A DNA stretch of 64,000 bases from an uncultured Deferribacteres bacterium (GCA_913009825.1 CAJVYQ010000012.1:39315-103314); one strand, 5' to 3'; numbered from the stretch's first letter, positions 34,752-44,432 are shown. Notes: a model not told the origin generated them from the sequence alone. Made by a program: numbers and translations.

Positions 34752-37043
34752 ATGGCGACTCCAAAGAATAATCAGGAAGCAAACAAACCCACTTTTGCCC
34801 GTGATCTGGGTTTGTTCGATGCTTCCATGATCGGCATCGGTGCGATGATTGGGGCGGGCATTTTTGTATTAACCGGCATCGCGGCCGGTGAAGCGGGTCC
34901 TGCCTCCCTGATGTCCTTTGCTTTGAATGGAGCCGTCACCTTGTTAACCGCCTTTGCCTATGCCGAACTGGCCTCTGCCATTCCCCGTGCCGGCGGTGGT
35001 TACTCTTTTGTACGTATGGCCTTTCCGGGCGGTGCCGGATTTGTGTCCGGCTGGATGCTGTGGTTTGCTTACATTGTAGCTTGCAGCCTGTATGCGCTGG
35101 GTTTCGCCGGTTATTTCTGGGAATTCTTCGCCAAATATTTCCCCTGGCTTACCCATCTCGTGTATGGAATCATCGGTCATCATTCCGCTAAATTGGGCGT
35201 TACTTTTTTAATCGGTCTGTTTTTCATTTGGCTGAATGTGCGCGGCGCCGAAGTAACCGGAAAAACAGAAAACGTACTCACACTGTCCAAACTAACCATT
35301 CTGGCGATTTTCATTTTTTTCGGCATACACCGGATATTCTCAGAACCCGGCCAGGTTAGTGAAAGTTTTACACCATTCCTGCCGAACGGTTTGGGCGGCG
35401 TCCTTGTCGCGATGGGACTCACATTCATCGCCTTCGAGGGTTACGATTTAATTGCCACTGTCGCCGAAGAGATCAAAAATCCTGAGAAAAATATTCCCAA
35501 AGCGACCTTCATTGCTCTAAGTGTTACCCTCTGTTTTTACCTGTTAATCCTGTTCGTCTCGCTCGCCGCCATTCATCCGGAATCGATGACCTCCTGGCAA
35601 TTTCTGGGTAAATACAAAGAGACCGCTATTGTGCGGGCAGCCGAAGCATTTATGCCTGCATTTGGTGTGGCGCTTATCGTTTTTGGCGGCTTGCTTTCCA
35701 CCATGTCGGCGCTTAATGCTACGGTGATGGCCGCATCCCGGGTTTCATTCTCCATGGGCCGAGATTTGTGGCTGCCCAAAAGCATGGCCGCCATTCATCA
35801 AAAACGGCGGACGCCGCATATCGCAATTATGAGCACGGGTGTAATTTTGTTGATTATGGCTATGACCCTGCCTATCGAAGCAGTCGGTTCGGCAGCCAGC
35901 CTGATTTTCCTTCTTACCTTTGCCATGGTCAATCTGTCGGTTATTGTTTTGCGCAGAAAATATCCGGAAATTCCCCGGAAATATCATGTGCCACTCTATC
36001 CGGTAGTCCCATTATTAGGTTTCGGTTTAAATATTTTTTTGGCTCTTTATCAATTTAAATTTCAACCGGTTGCCTGGTATATCACCATCGGCTGGATTGC
36101 ATTTGGCCTGTTTCTCTACTATGCAATTTTTGAAAAGCGAGCCGCTGTATTTGAACCCCAGGTTATACTGCCGGGCATCCAGGCAGTCACAGAGGAGGGA
36201 AAAACCTGCATTATGGTTGCTCTGCACAATCCGGATACAGTGGATATTTTACTGAATATTGCCATCCCGGTTGCCCGCCGGCGCAGCAAACCAATTCTCG
36301 CTGTAACTGTTGTGGATGTCCCCCGGCAAATGCCCATTCATGAAGGGATGCGATTTGCCCATCATAAGGAACCGCTTTTGATTCGCGCTAAAAAAATTGC
36401 CGCAGAAAGAAAAATTGACTTGTCTACCCAGTTAATTATTGCCCACCGGCCGTCGGACGGTATTCTTGCCTCTATTGAACAGCACCATGCTGAAGCGCTG
36501 ATTATGGGCTGGAAAGGCTATACTAACGCCAAGGATCGTATTTTCGGCGAAATTGCCGACCGCATCATCCGCTTTGCCACCTGCGATTTGATGGTGCTCA
36601 AAATTGGCGAGAAGCTGGAGATGCAGCGCTGTTTACTGCCGACTTCCGGTGGCCCCAACGCAAAACTGGCCGCCTCTATTCTGAGCGCTATCAATAAAGA
36701 AATGAAAATGACCATAACTGCCGGATATATCATCCCGGAAAACGCCACACCCAAACAAAAAGTAGAGGGTATGCGGCAAATGGAAGCAACGTTAGCCAAT
36801 CTGAAACCGAAGGGAAAATGTGAGAAAAAATTGATCGAAGCTAAGGCGATAGCCGGTGGCATCGCCTCGGCAAGCCGGGATTACGACCTGGTCGTAATCG
36901 GCGCGGCAAAGGAACCATTCTTCCGCAAAATGCTATTTGGCGAGATTCCGGAAAAGGTGGCCCGCTTCTCCCCCACTTCCGTGCTGGTAGTGAAAAAATA
37001 CGAAGGGCTTGTGAAATCAATTTTGAAAAAAGTGTTGGGGTGA
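34752..37043 (+). CDS. Amino-acid permease (APC family) with universal-stress-protein domains
   Basis: 763 residues. Residues ~10-460 form an APC-superfamily transporter with about 12 membrane segments, including the family start GLFDASMIGIGAMIGAGIFV and AFEGYDLIATVAEEIKNPEK. The remaining ~290 residues are cytoplasmic and hold two tandem UspA-like domains, the first ending near SPGILASI-type EALIMGWKG and the second ending DYDLVVIGAAKEPFFRKMLF and GEIPEKVA. Usp domains bind ATP in many proteins, so uptake may respond to energy state; this is inference. It transports amino acids or polyamines, specificity unknown. Confidence 0.88.
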   Translation: MATPKNNQEANKPTFARDLGLFDASMIGIGAMIGAGIFVLTGIAAGEAGPASLMSFALNGAVTLLTAFAYAELASAIPRAGGGYSFVRMAFPGGAGFVSGWMLWFAYIVACSLYALGFAGYFWEFFAKYFPWLTHLVYGIIGHHSAKLGVTFLIGLFFIWLNVRGAEVTGKTENVLTLSKLTILAIFIFFGIHRIFSEPGQVSESFTPFLPNGLGGVLVAMGLTFIAFEGYDLIATVAEEIKNPEKNIPKATFIALSVTLCFYLLILFVSLAAIHPESMTSWQFLGKYKETAIVRAAEAFMPAFGVALIVFGGLLSTMSALNATVMAASRVSFSMGRDLWLPKSMAAIHQKRRTPHIAIMSTGVILLIMAMTLPIEAVGSAASLIFLLTFAMVNLSVIVLRRKYPEIPRKYHVPLYPVVPLLGFGLNIFLALYQFKFQPVAWYITIGWIAFGLFLYYAIFEKRAAVFEPQVILPGIQAVTEEGKTCIMVALHNPDTVDILLNIAIPVARRRSKPILAVTVVDVPRQMPIHEGMRFAHHKEPLLIRAKKIAAERKIDLSTQLIIAHRPSDGILASIEQHHAEALIMGWKGYTNAKDRIFGEIADRIIRFATCDLMVLKIGEKLEMQRCLLPTSGGPNAKLAASILSAINKEMKMTITAGYIIPENATPKQKVEGMRQMEATLANLKPKGKCEKKLIEAKAIAGGIASASRDYDLVVIGAAKEPFFRKMLFGEIPEKVARFSPTSVLVVKKYEGLVKSILKKVLG

Positions 37044-37157
37044 TTATTTTGATTCAAAAGATATCGCATATATCAAAGCGTAATATTGAGATATTGTAAC
37101 TACTCAGCCCAATAAACACACCAAACACAACTGAGCGATTAAAGAATTTTTCTTTTT

Positions 37158-37634
37158 TCATTTATGATATTTCTGCCCAGCCAAAATAGAAAACGCCCGG
37201 TACAACTGTTCTGTTAAAATCAAACGGGTCATATCGTGGGTAAAAGTCAGATCGGACAAAGACAGCACCCGGTCTGCCCGTTTCAGCAATGTTTTATCCA
37301 ATCCCAGTTCACCGCCAATGATAAATACCACCGGGTTGCGATTGTGATTCATGCAATTTTGTAAAAAATCAGCTAATGCAACAGAATCCAGCCTCTCTCC
37401 CGCCCGGTCAAGGGCAACAATATAATCAGTATTTTTAAGATGGGGAAAAAACTTCTCGGCTTCCAGCCGCATCACTTTTTCATCGTCCATTTTTTGGGGT
37501 TTTGCCGGTTCACGAATTTCGACCAACGCAACCCGGGCATAATGCTGCATGCGCTGTAAATAATCGGAAATCCCTTCTGCCAGATACGACATTTTAGGCT
37601 TTCCCATTGCAAGGATTTTTATTTTCAGAGACAT
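37158..37634 (-). CDS. rlmH: 23S rRNA pseudouridine(1915) N3-methyltransferase RlmH
   Basis: 158 residues, the normal length. SPOUT-fold markers are present: VVFIIGGELGLDKTLLKRAD (cofactor-binding knot), then LSLSDLTFTHDMTRLILTEQ and LYRAFSILAGQKYHK at the end. It methylates pseudouridine 1915 in helix 69 of the 50S subunit. The start MSLKIKILAMGKP is conserved. Confidence 0.96.
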   Translation of the reverse strand: MSLKIKILAMGKPKMSYLAEGISDYLQRMQHYARVALVEIREPAKPQKMDDEKVMRLEAEKFFPHLKNTDYIVALDRAGERLDSVALADFLQNCMNHNRNPVVFIIGGELGLDKTLLKRADRVLSLSDLTFTHDMTRLILTEQLYRAFSILAGQKYHK

Positions 37635-37716
37635 CTGTTCACTGCCTTTTGAATATGGTGATTATATGTTGGGTAATAATTTAATTTTTTGAAAAATTTC
37701 ACCAAACTCCCGGTAC

Positions 37717-38715
37717 TCACCTTTCAAAATACTCAAACGCATCGATAATATCCAGATACACACCGTCAAATCCGGCATTGATAATTTTTTGTAAGTAAGA
37801 ATTTTCTCCCGTTACGATGATTTGCTGCCATTGATTGTTCCAGTATTTCACTTTGTAATTCCCAGGCCAATCGGGATTTTCCGACAAAAGCCAATTGGGA
37901 GGATTGTTCTCCCATTCCGGGCGCCAGTAGTAACGATAATTTTCCGCTTCGCCGATACTCATGTACGCAATCACCAAACGGGAGCTGCCATTCTGTTTCT
38001 GTTTCAGCAACGTTATTTCCGCTTTAGTAAATGCATCATCATCTTGAAAAAACAGATCTATAACCAGAACATCGTAGTCCGTATGCCGCAGAGTGTCTAA
38101 AAAAGAGGTTTTGGTAACATATTTTCCGGCATTTAACAAGTACAAAAAATTCTTGGCATCTTTTAAAGAAAGAATATCTGCTGAATTCACCTTGTACGGA
38201 ACGGCAGGATAATCAGGAATATGATCCAATTCACGATGGTCTGCGGCAAAAGACAGATAATCTTGCCGGTCATTCCAGTGATACGAACTATCAATTTTCG
38301 ATCTTGTCCAACAGTAATCAGTAATCAAAACCGTTTTTCCTGCTTCTTTGGCCAAATTCAGAAAAGAGATCATTTCACTACGCGCAGATTGCGGCGTTTG
38401 CTCATCATCCCGATTGTAACCGAAAAACAGATCTTCCCGGCCAAGGGCATCGATAGCGTACAGGTACGGTTCCACAAGTCGTCCGTCCGCATCGCCGGTA
38501 TAGGTAATTAAATCATGGCCATTCTGTGGGATTACCAGAAAATCGGCCGCTGTTCTTTTGCCTGCAGCGCTGATATCCTGCACGAATTTCCGCATTTCAG
38601 CCCGGTAATCGATCACCGGTTCCGGCTCGATCATCTTGTGACAGGCGATATTTTGAGAAAGGACAACAAACAGGAACACGATTGAGAAACAGTGCAGAAT
38701 CATTTTTTTCTTCAT
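37717..38715 (-). CDS. GH114-like (TM1410/MJ1477 family) secreted lipoprotein
   Basis: 332 residues from the ATG that follows AAAGGAAC; an upstream in-frame start inside the MFS gene is rejected. The signal peptide ends in a lipobox-like SQNIAC (Cys about 25). The barrel carries FLVIPQNGHDL, LVIAYMSIGEAENYRYYWRP and GFDGVYLDIIDAFEYF, typical of the TM1410/MJ1477 family related to endo-alpha-1,4-polygalactosaminidases. It may cut a galactosamine-containing polysaccharide; substrate unproven. The ATG is 3 bases after the MFS stop, so the two form an operon. Confidence 0.82.
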   Translation of the reverse strand: MKKKMILHCFSIVFLFVVLSQNIACHKMIEPEPVIDYRAEMRKFVQDISAAGKRTAADFLVIPQNGHDLITYTGDADGRLVEPYLYAIDALGREDLFFGYNRDDEQTPQSARSEMISFLNLAKEAGKTVLITDYCWTRSKIDSSYHWNDRQDYLSFAADHRELDHIPDYPAVPYKVNSADILSLKDAKNFLYLLNAGKYVTKTSFLDTLRHTDYDVLVIDLFFQDDDAFTKAEITLLKQKQNGSSRLVIAYMSIGEAENYRYYWRPEWENNPPNWLLSENPDWPGNYKVKYWNNQWQQIIVTGENSYLQKIINAGFDGVYLDIIDAFEYFER

Positions 38716-38717
38716 GA

Positions 38718-39944
38718 TCAGGTTCCTTTGTTTATGTGAGCGGGTAGAAGCCTGCCGATCCAGCGGAAACCAAATCCGGCAACCACAGCGACACCGGCGA
38801 TGATCCCCCACAATAAAAATTTTGCCTGAGTAAGGTGGTCCATCAAAATGCCGCCGTAAAAAGGGCCGATGGATCTGCCGAACGCCATAAACAGTCCGTA
38901 AATGCCAAAATAACGACCCCTAACTTGTTCGGGCGCCCAGCGGGAAACCAGGGCAGCCCCCGACGGTGTGATAAAAATCTCGCCGAAAGTGATAAAAATA
39001 ATGGCAAAAATAAGATGGCTAAATCCGGTCGCAAACGGAACTATAAAATAACCCGCTGCGATCAGCATGGCTCCGGTAAACAAAGCGGAAGTAAACGGAA
39101 AACGCCGGATAAACCGCGTGGTATGGAATTGAAATAAAACTATGATCACTCCGTTCAAAGAGAACAAAAATGCAAGCTGAGATTTGGATATACCAATCTG
39201 CTCCACACTAAAGACGGCCATTGTAGAGATAATTTGTGTCATCACGGAAAAGACAAGCAGACTGAACCCACAAAACAGAAAGAATTTTTTTATTTTAGCA
39301 AACGGGATCCGGATCCGCTGTTGACCGTCCTCTTTTACTCTTTTCGCTTTGCTCTCTTTGATAAAAGCGACAACCAGAGAAACAGGGATCACGAAGATGA
39401 AAGCTGTAATAAAAAACAGGGAATAAAACGGCAAATGCGCCAACAAACCGGCCGCCGCCGGGCCAATAGCCCAACCCAGGTTGATGCCAATTCGCTGCAA
39501 AGCATACACTTCCACCCGGCTGTCTGTGACGACAATGTCCGAAACCATGGTATCCGCCGCAGTGAAGAACATACCGCCAAAAACATAACTGATGACAATC
39601 CCCAGTCCGATCCATACAAAACTGAAATTATAAAAAACGACAAATCCCAAGAACACAAAAACCATCACCCTGCCTACTGCGCCAATAATCAGCAGGCCCC
39701 GCCGGCCCCATAAATCCACAATCTCCCCGCTAAGATATTGGGAACTTGCGCGTCCAGTCGCAGAAATCAAAAAAATGGAACCGATGATGCTCATGGAAGT
39801 GTTCATTTCCTGGTGCATGTACACGCTGAGAAAGGGTAACACCACGGAAAAACCAAGTGCATTAAAGATACGGGTGACAAATAGATACCAAACCCGGGAA
39901 TCATACATTTCATATCCACGGGTTATTTTTTGCATAATTTGCAT
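38718..39944 (-). CDS. MFS transporter
   Basis: 408 residues with 12 predicted membrane segments. The MFS motif A-like loop GEIVDLWGRRGLLIIGAVGR lies between segments 2 and 3 (about residues 73-92), and a second, degenerate RWAPEQVRGRYFGIYGLF block is in the C-terminal half. It is like drug or sugar-efflux MFS members; substrate unknown. It is co-transcribed with the GH114-like lipoprotein downstream, which hints at carbohydrate traffic. Confidence 0.85.
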   Translation of the reverse strand: MQIMQKITRGYEMYDSRVWYLFVTRIFNALGFSVVLPFLSVYMHQEMNTSMSIIGSIFLISATGRASSQYLSGEIVDLWGRRGLLIIGAVGRVMVFVFLGFVVFYNFSFVWIGLGIVISYVFGGMFFTAADTMVSDIVVTDSRVEVYALQRIGINLGWAIGPAAAGLLAHLPFYSLFFITAFIFVIPVSLVVAFIKESKAKRVKEDGQQRIRIPFAKIKKFFLFCGFSLLVFSVMTQIISTMAVFSVEQIGISKSQLAFLFSLNGVIIVLFQFHTTRFIRRFPFTSALFTGAMLIAAGYFIVPFATGFSHLIFAIIFITFGEIFITPSGAALVSRWAPEQVRGRYFGIYGLFMAFGRSIGPFYGGILMDHLTQAKFLLWGIIAGVAVVAGFGFRWIGRLLPAHINKGT

Positions 39945-40040
39945 GGTTTATAGGAATCAGAAATCGGACGGTTTTTTTACTGCGCGTTTTGAGTTAGTGG
40001 TGGATATTTTTTTAGTTTCTATCCGGCAGACAAAACAGAA

Positions 40041-40080
40041 ATCAGCAAAAGAGATAAAAACGGCCGCCGTTTTTGCTGAT
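40041..40080 (-). terminator. Possible terminator downstream of the desulfhydrase gene
   Basis: ATCAGCAAAA (40041-40050) is inverse to TTTTGCTGAT (40071-40080), and AAAACGGC/GCCGTTTT lies within. The stem sits at and just after the stop codon of the minus-strand gene at 40080. Confidence 0.45.
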
Positions 40081-41111
40081 TACTTCTCGTCCTTTTTCGG
40101 GAAAACTTTTTCTCCGGCCAACAAAACCGACTCATAAGCGTACAGCGCCGGAGAACCGCCCGTATGCAGAAAAAGCACATTCTCACCCCTTTTAAAATAG
40201 CCCTTGCGCACCAGGTCGATTAAACCGGCCATGGTTTTTCCGGTATAAACCGGGTCTAATAAAATACTTTCCAACCGGGCCAGCAATTTAACCGCTTCAA
40301 TCATGCCGTCTGTGGGCAGAGAGTAACCGGCGCCTGCATAATCGTCAAAACAGGTAATCTTTTCCCGCGGCACCGGTTGATCCAACCCGATCCTTGCTGT
40401 CGTTTCATTGGCAAGCTGGTAGATCAATTCCTCCTGCACATCTTTCTTTCTGCTCACATCGATGCCGGTCACCGGGATATGCGTATTGGTGCCGATAAAA
40501 CCGGCGATCAGACCGGAGTGAGTACCACCGCTGCCGCTGGCCGTAACTACCTGATCGATACAAAGCCCCAGGTTAAAAAGCTGTTCCGTAATCTCCTGAG
40601 CGCAGGACACATAGCCCATAGCGCCGATTGCGTTGGATGCACCGCCGGGAATCACATATCCTTTTCGTCCCTTTGCAGCCAATTCTGCCGCCACAGCTTC
40701 CATTTCTGCTGTCATATCCGATCCGCCGGGAACCACTTTTATCGATTCCACACCTAACAAACGATAAAGGAAATTATTGCCGCTGGCTTCCGGGTTGTAG
40801 CTGTCCGGCACCCGTTCTTCCAAAACAAGACGGCATTTCAATCCTTCTTTCACCGCAGCAGCTAAGGTTAAGCGGCAGTGATTGGATTGAACCGCGCCGC
40901 AGGTGATCAGTGTGTCTGCTTTCTGCGCCAGGGCGTCCGCCACAACAAATTCCAGTTTCCGGGTTTTATTCCCACCGCCTGTCAAACCGAGCAGATCATC
41001 CCGTTTGATATAAATTTCCGGCCCGCCCAAAAATTGGGACAAACGTGTCAATTTTTCTATGGGAGTTTTTCCTGCCGTATATCTTCTTCTGGGAAAACGA
41101 TTTAAATCCAT
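40080..41111 (-). CDS. D-cysteine desulfhydrase / ACC-deaminase family PLP enzyme
   Basis: 343 residues, fold type II PLP enzyme. IYIKRDDLLGLTGGGNKTRK (about residues 32-51) contains the PLP-binding Lys, and TLITCGAVQSNHCRLTLAAA follows. The glycine-rich phosphate loop SGSGGTHSGLIAG is at about 190, and DPVYTGKTMAGLIDLV with FLHTGGSPALYAYE is near the end. This pattern fits D-cysteine desulfhydrase (D-Cys to pyruvate, H2S and ammonia) or ACC deaminase; the two are hard to separate by eye, and desulfhydrase is commoner in this form. Confidence 0.87.
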   Translation of the reverse strand: MDLNRFPRRRYTAGKTPIEKLTRLSQFLGGPEIYIKRDDLLGLTGGGNKTRKLEFVVADALAQKADTLITCGAVQSNHCRLTLAAAVKEGLKCRLVLEERVPDSYNPEASGNNFLYRLLGVESIKVVPGGSDMTAEMEAVAAELAAKGRKGYVIPGGASNAIGAMGYVSCAQEITEQLFNLGLCIDQVVTASGSGGTHSGLIAGFIGTNTHIPVTGIDVSRKKDVQEELIYQLANETTARIGLDQPVPREKITCFDDYAGAGYSLPTDGMIEAVKLLARLESILLDPVYTGKTMAGLIDLVRKGYFKRGENVLFLHTGGSPALYAYESVLLAGEKVFPKKDEK

Positions 41112-41175
41112 AACAACATTTCCTGAGATAATTTCTATTTTGAACCGTGCTTCACCAGGCGGATGAATTTCGCCA

Positions 41176-41745
41176 TTAAGATTTTTTTGGAAAAATGATA
41201 GAAAAGAACCTTTTTGAATAACTTACCGATGAAAGAACAATGCAGATGGAAGAAATAATGATCAACGGAAACTGGACCACCCGGATAACAAAAATATTGC
41301 TGATAATCAACAATGCCAGAAAAAATACGGTGATTTTTCCAATGATATTGCTTGGTGTCACATCTTTTATCTTCGAAGTGATAAATATACTGGCAAGGAC
41401 AATCACGACATCCCGGCTGATGACAATTACCGCCATCCATTCCGGGAAACTGCGGTGCATCACCAAAAAGACAACGACTGCGCCGATACAAATTTTATCT
41501 GCCAATGGGTCGATGATCCTGCCGATGATGGATATCTGGTTCAGTCGGCGGGCAAAGAATCCATCTAAAAAATCCGTGGCAACAGCAATGAGTAACAGAG
41601 CGGCCAGCATAAGATTATTTCGGGAACTGACAGGCTGCCCCAAAAACAGCAAAATAAACGGCAATAGTAATATTCTACTCAATGAAAAGAAGTTTGAAAT
41701 GGTAAATACCCTGCGCTCCGACGGTGGAATATCCAATTTAAACAT
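41176..41745 (-). CDS. CDP-alcohol phosphatidyltransferase family protein
   Basis: 189 residues, multi-pass membrane protein. The CDP-alcohol phosphotransferase motif is complete: the D-x2-D-G-x2-A-R core reads DFLDGFFARRL and the G-x3-D-x3-D part reads GRIIDPLADK (about residues 58-84). The size and layout suit phosphatidylglycerophosphate synthase (PgsA) or a paralogue; the alcohol substrate cannot be fixed here. The SNFFSLSRILLLPFILLF start is typical. Confidence 0.85.
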   Translation of the reverse strand: MFKLDIPPSERRVFTISNFFSLSRILLLPFILLFLGQPVSSRNNLMLAALLLIAVATDFLDGFFARRLNQISIIGRIIDPLADKICIGAVVVFLVMHRSFPEWMAVIVISRDVVIVLASIFITSKIKDVTPSNIIGKITVFFLALLIISNIFVIRVVQFPLIIISSICIVLSSVSYSKRFFSIIFPKKS

Positions 41746-41981
41746 GCAGAATCCTATCCCTTATTCAGATTACCAGAAAATGTAAAAAACAATTTACAGT
41801 TTTATCGGAAATTTGCAAGTTGAATATTCGTTCCCGGTAAAATATTTAAGGAAAATACGAAAGAATTGTCAGATTTAAACAAGAGGACATTGTTGTTGCC
41901 GGAAAGTTTTGTAAATAATTCCTGAAAGAAGGCCGGTAATACAGCAAGATTTATAAAATATAATTTTTGTGTCACTTAGTG
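41746..41981. other. Spacer with the left half of a dispersed repeat
   Basis: No gene is seen. From about 41945 the sequence CAAGATTTATAAAATATAAT and TTTTGTGTCACTTAGTG matches the repeat at about 34335-34367. It is interrupted at 41982 by the element described next. Confidence 0.45.
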
Positions 41982-42149
41982 GTCTTGTTCATAAATATGG
42001 TGACATATTCTTATGGAAAAAAATGAAATTGAATTATCACTAAACCCCTCCTGGCCTCCCCTTATCAAGGGGAGGAAATTCCCCTCCTTGATAAGGAGGG
42101 GCAAGGGGAGGTCGTAGAATCATACGTCTTCATATTTATGAATTCATGT
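41982..42149. mobile_element. 168-bp insertion with an 8-bp target duplication and an internal palindrome
   Basis: ACTTAGTG occurs directly on both sides (41974-41981 and 42150-42157). Removing the insert restores a sequence that aligns without gaps to the repeat copy at about 34340-34382. Near the ends TTCATAAATATG (41988-41999) is inverse to CATATTTATGAA (42131-42142). The middle (42041-42113) is a GC-rich double palindrome, CCTCCCCTTATCAAGGGGAG and CCCCTCCTTGATAAGGAGGGG-like, of a kind common in intergenic repeats. No gene. Confidence 0.65.
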
Positions 42150-42218
42150 ACTTAGTGTCTTTTTGCCTTAGTGGCAATGAGCATTCTACCATGATTTGTT
42201 GAGTGGATACATGAAATA

Positions 42219-43013
42219 TTACTTTTTTTTTATTTCCAAAATTTTACTCTTTGTTTTCAAATGTACAGGAAAATAATCCGACCGTTTGTTGGCAGAAAAA
42301 TATTTTATTCTTCCCATGGTCGCTTCTACAATTTTTTCATCCCGATTTTTCAATGGAAAACAAACAAGCCCCGCCACATATTGCCCCGGGGCGAGCGGCC
42401 GCCATATAAAAAGATTCTCCCGAAGAATCTTTTCTGACAGTTCAACTTTTTCAGATTCAATGTCATCGAACAATTCTTCCGGCTGCAGATTAAAGCGTCT
42501 TTCACCATTTTGCAATGTGATGGAAATGAGCTGTGGGTTAATTTGTAGAGAGTATGTCCATAAATTCCGAACCTCTAAAAACAGGATGTGGTACTTAATT
42601 TCAACCTGATCGTTCAAAAATGGATTTACCAACCAATTGGGGCAGTTGTTATTCTGTACAGCATATTGCCAGATTGACCGGATCGTTTGACCGGCGAACC
42701 GGAAATGATAAAGCAACAACCGGCCATCTTTGCGCCAATCGATATTATTCCCAATCTGTGTTTGTAACAGTATGGCAAAATCCGCGGGCAGATTGGCCGG
42801 ATTTACGGCAGAATACTGCTGCAGTCTGACCATTCCCATCTGCGTGACCCGGAATAAAATGTGTAGCGTATCCAGTTGCGCTCTGAAAACAGGAACAGCG
42901 GCAGAATATTCTCTTTTCGAATGATCCGCTACCCTGATATTTTGAGCGACCGAGTGGGAATATACTAAAATAATTGCAGAAATCATCAGCGTCTTTACAC
43001 CACAAAATTTCAT
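42219..43013 (-). CDS. Secreted or periplasmic protein of unknown function
   Basis: 264 residues. The first ~23 residues (MKFCGVKTLMISAIILVYSH and the following SVAQ) are a signal peptide. The rest is beta-rich with many aromatic residues and no motif that I recognise; it is not obviously a barrel. A good Shine-Dalgarno (AAAGGG) precedes the ATG. It is divergent from the thioredoxin-like lipoprotein gene at 43185. Location in the envelope is the only prediction made. Confidence 0.7.
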   Translation of the reverse strand: MKFCGVKTLMISAIILVYSHSVAQNIRVADHSKREYSAAVPVFRAQLDTLHILFRVTQMGMVRLQQYSAVNPANLPADFAILLQTQIGNNIDWRKDGRLLLYHFRFAGQTIRSIWQYAVQNNNCPNWLVNPFLNDQVEIKYHILFLEVRNLWTYSLQINPQLISITLQNGERRFNLQPEELFDDIESEKVELSEKILRENLFIWRPLAPGQYVAGLVCFPLKNRDEKIVEATMGRIKYFSANKRSDYFPVHLKTKSKILEIKKK

Positions 43014-43125
43014 TCGACCCTTTCTTATATCTACTCTTTTCGGAGATTGTGACCTGTAATTTCAATCTATCTCTTTTTCGCCCTATTTGTTGATTTTGTT
43101 AACAAGTTATTTTTTCATTTTCTGC

Positions 43126-43154
43126 TTGCATTCGTACCGGTTCTTTTGTACAAT
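43126..43154 (+). promoter_or_regulatory. Promoter of the thioredoxin-domain lipoprotein gene
   Basis: TTGCAT (43126-43131), a 17-bp spacer and TACAAT (43149-43154). The start of transcription would be near 43161, 24 bases before the ATG at 43185. Confidence 0.5.
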
Positions 43155-43184
43155 GCAACAGACAAATTAAAAAGGGCTAAAAGA

Positions 43185-44378
43185 ATGAACAGACGCTGCT
43201 CCAATTTATCGAAACGGATCCCCATGGCTGCCCTATTGGCAACAACATTGCTGTTTCATGTAAACTGCGAAAAGTTTTCGAATCATGCAGACAGGGTAAC
43301 CGTTCACTTATTGCCCCGGGTGCCGAATGAAACCACCAGACTTCACTGGAGTCCGAAAGGAGAGAAACTGCCGTTGACACAAACAGGAAATGGACTGGAG
43401 ACCAAATTATTTTTAGGGCGGACGGAAACATCTCCTATTTTATTACGATTAGAACACGGTGAAGACCAAAGATACTATGACCGTTTGCTGATCGATCAAA
43501 ATCGTAACGGAACATTTAACGATGACACTGTTATAACAACAACGCTCAAAATATCCCGCGGCAAGATCTGGTCGAGTTTTGCAGCAGTAGTAAATATCCC
43601 TGTTATGGATCCATGGAACAAACAGGAAACAACTAATCCGTACCCTCTTTCATTCTGGTATGTGGAAAATCCCGGCGAGAAGAATCCGGAAAAAGTGCTG
43701 CGTTTTTCACGCAGAGGCTGGCTGCAGGGCGAGGCGATGCTGGACGGCGTGGCAGCATCCGTTTTGGTGACGGAAAGCAAGATGGACGGCATTTTCGATA
43801 GTGGGGATTCCTGGTCGCTGGCACCAAAAGATGAACCGGAAAAACTGTTTTCCTATAAAACGGCGCTCTCTATCCCGGAACATGCCTGGCTTGGTGAAAA
43901 AGCTTATCGCATCAAAGAAATAGATCCATCCGGCCGGAAGCTGACGCTGGTATCTTTTGATCCGGGCATCTCCCATGCAGAGGAAGATAAGCAGAAAGAC
44001 ACACTGGCGCCGGACCGCAACGCCGCTCATTCGGGAAAAAGAGTGACGTTTTCTCACAACTTTGCCGGGGCTGAAAAACGTGCCGCAGCAACCGGAAAAA
44101 TGCTGTTCATCGATTTTGAGACAACCTGGTGCGGACCCTGCCGGACCATGAACAAGTTGGTTTACACTGCCGACGCAGTGGTTGCCGCGGCCAAACCGGT
44201 TGTTGCTGTAAAGGTGGATGGCGATGAACATCCTGAATTAGTGAAGCGTTTCCAAATTAAAGCATACCCAACCGTGCTGCTCCTGACACCTGATGGAACA
44301 ATTTTAAAACGGAAAACCGGCTACCGGAGTGTTCAACAAATAGTAAAATTTTTATCGCTGGTTTCAAAGGGACATTGA
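43185..44378 (+). CDS. Lipoprotein with C-terminal thioredoxin domain
   Basis: 397 residues from the ATG at 43185; an upstream ATG at 43153 overlaps the promoter and adds 13 unlikely codons. The signal peptide ends in LFHVNC (lipobox Cys about 28). Residues ~40-270 are beta-rich and unassigned. The last ~110 residues are a thioredoxin fold with FIDFETTWCGPCRTMNKL (redox CGPC, about residue 313) and the cis-Pro segment IKAYPTVLLL. It probably serves as a periplasmic membrane-attached thiol-disulfide oxidoreductase; partner unknown. Confidence 0.85.
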   Translation: MNRRCSNLSKRIPMAALLATTLLFHVNCEKFSNHADRVTVHLLPRVPNETTRLHWSPKGEKLPLTQTGNGLETKLFLGRTETSPILLRLEHGEDQRYYDRLLIDQNRNGTFNDDTVITTTLKISRGKIWSSFAAVVNIPVMDPWNKQETTNPYPLSFWYVENPGEKNPEKVLRFSRRGWLQGEAMLDGVAASVLVTESKMDGIFDSGDSWSLAPKDEPEKLFSYKTALSIPEHAWLGEKAYRIKEIDPSGRKLTLVSFDPGISHAEEDKQKDTLAPDRNAAHSGKRVTFSHNFAGAEKRAAATGKMLFIDFETTWCGPCRTMNKLVYTADAVVAAAKPVVAVKVDGDEHPELVKRFQIKAYPTVLLLTPDGTILKRKTGYRSVQQIVKFLSLVSKGH

Positions 44379-44432
44379 GTAGTTCCGGACAAAAAGGGAA
44401 TCAATCATTGGGGTAAGTAGTACTCTCTTATA

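Noticed and set aside
40377..40757. 126-codon plus-strand frame inside the desulfhydrase gene
   Set aside because: Shadow of a clear PLP enzyme on the minus strand.
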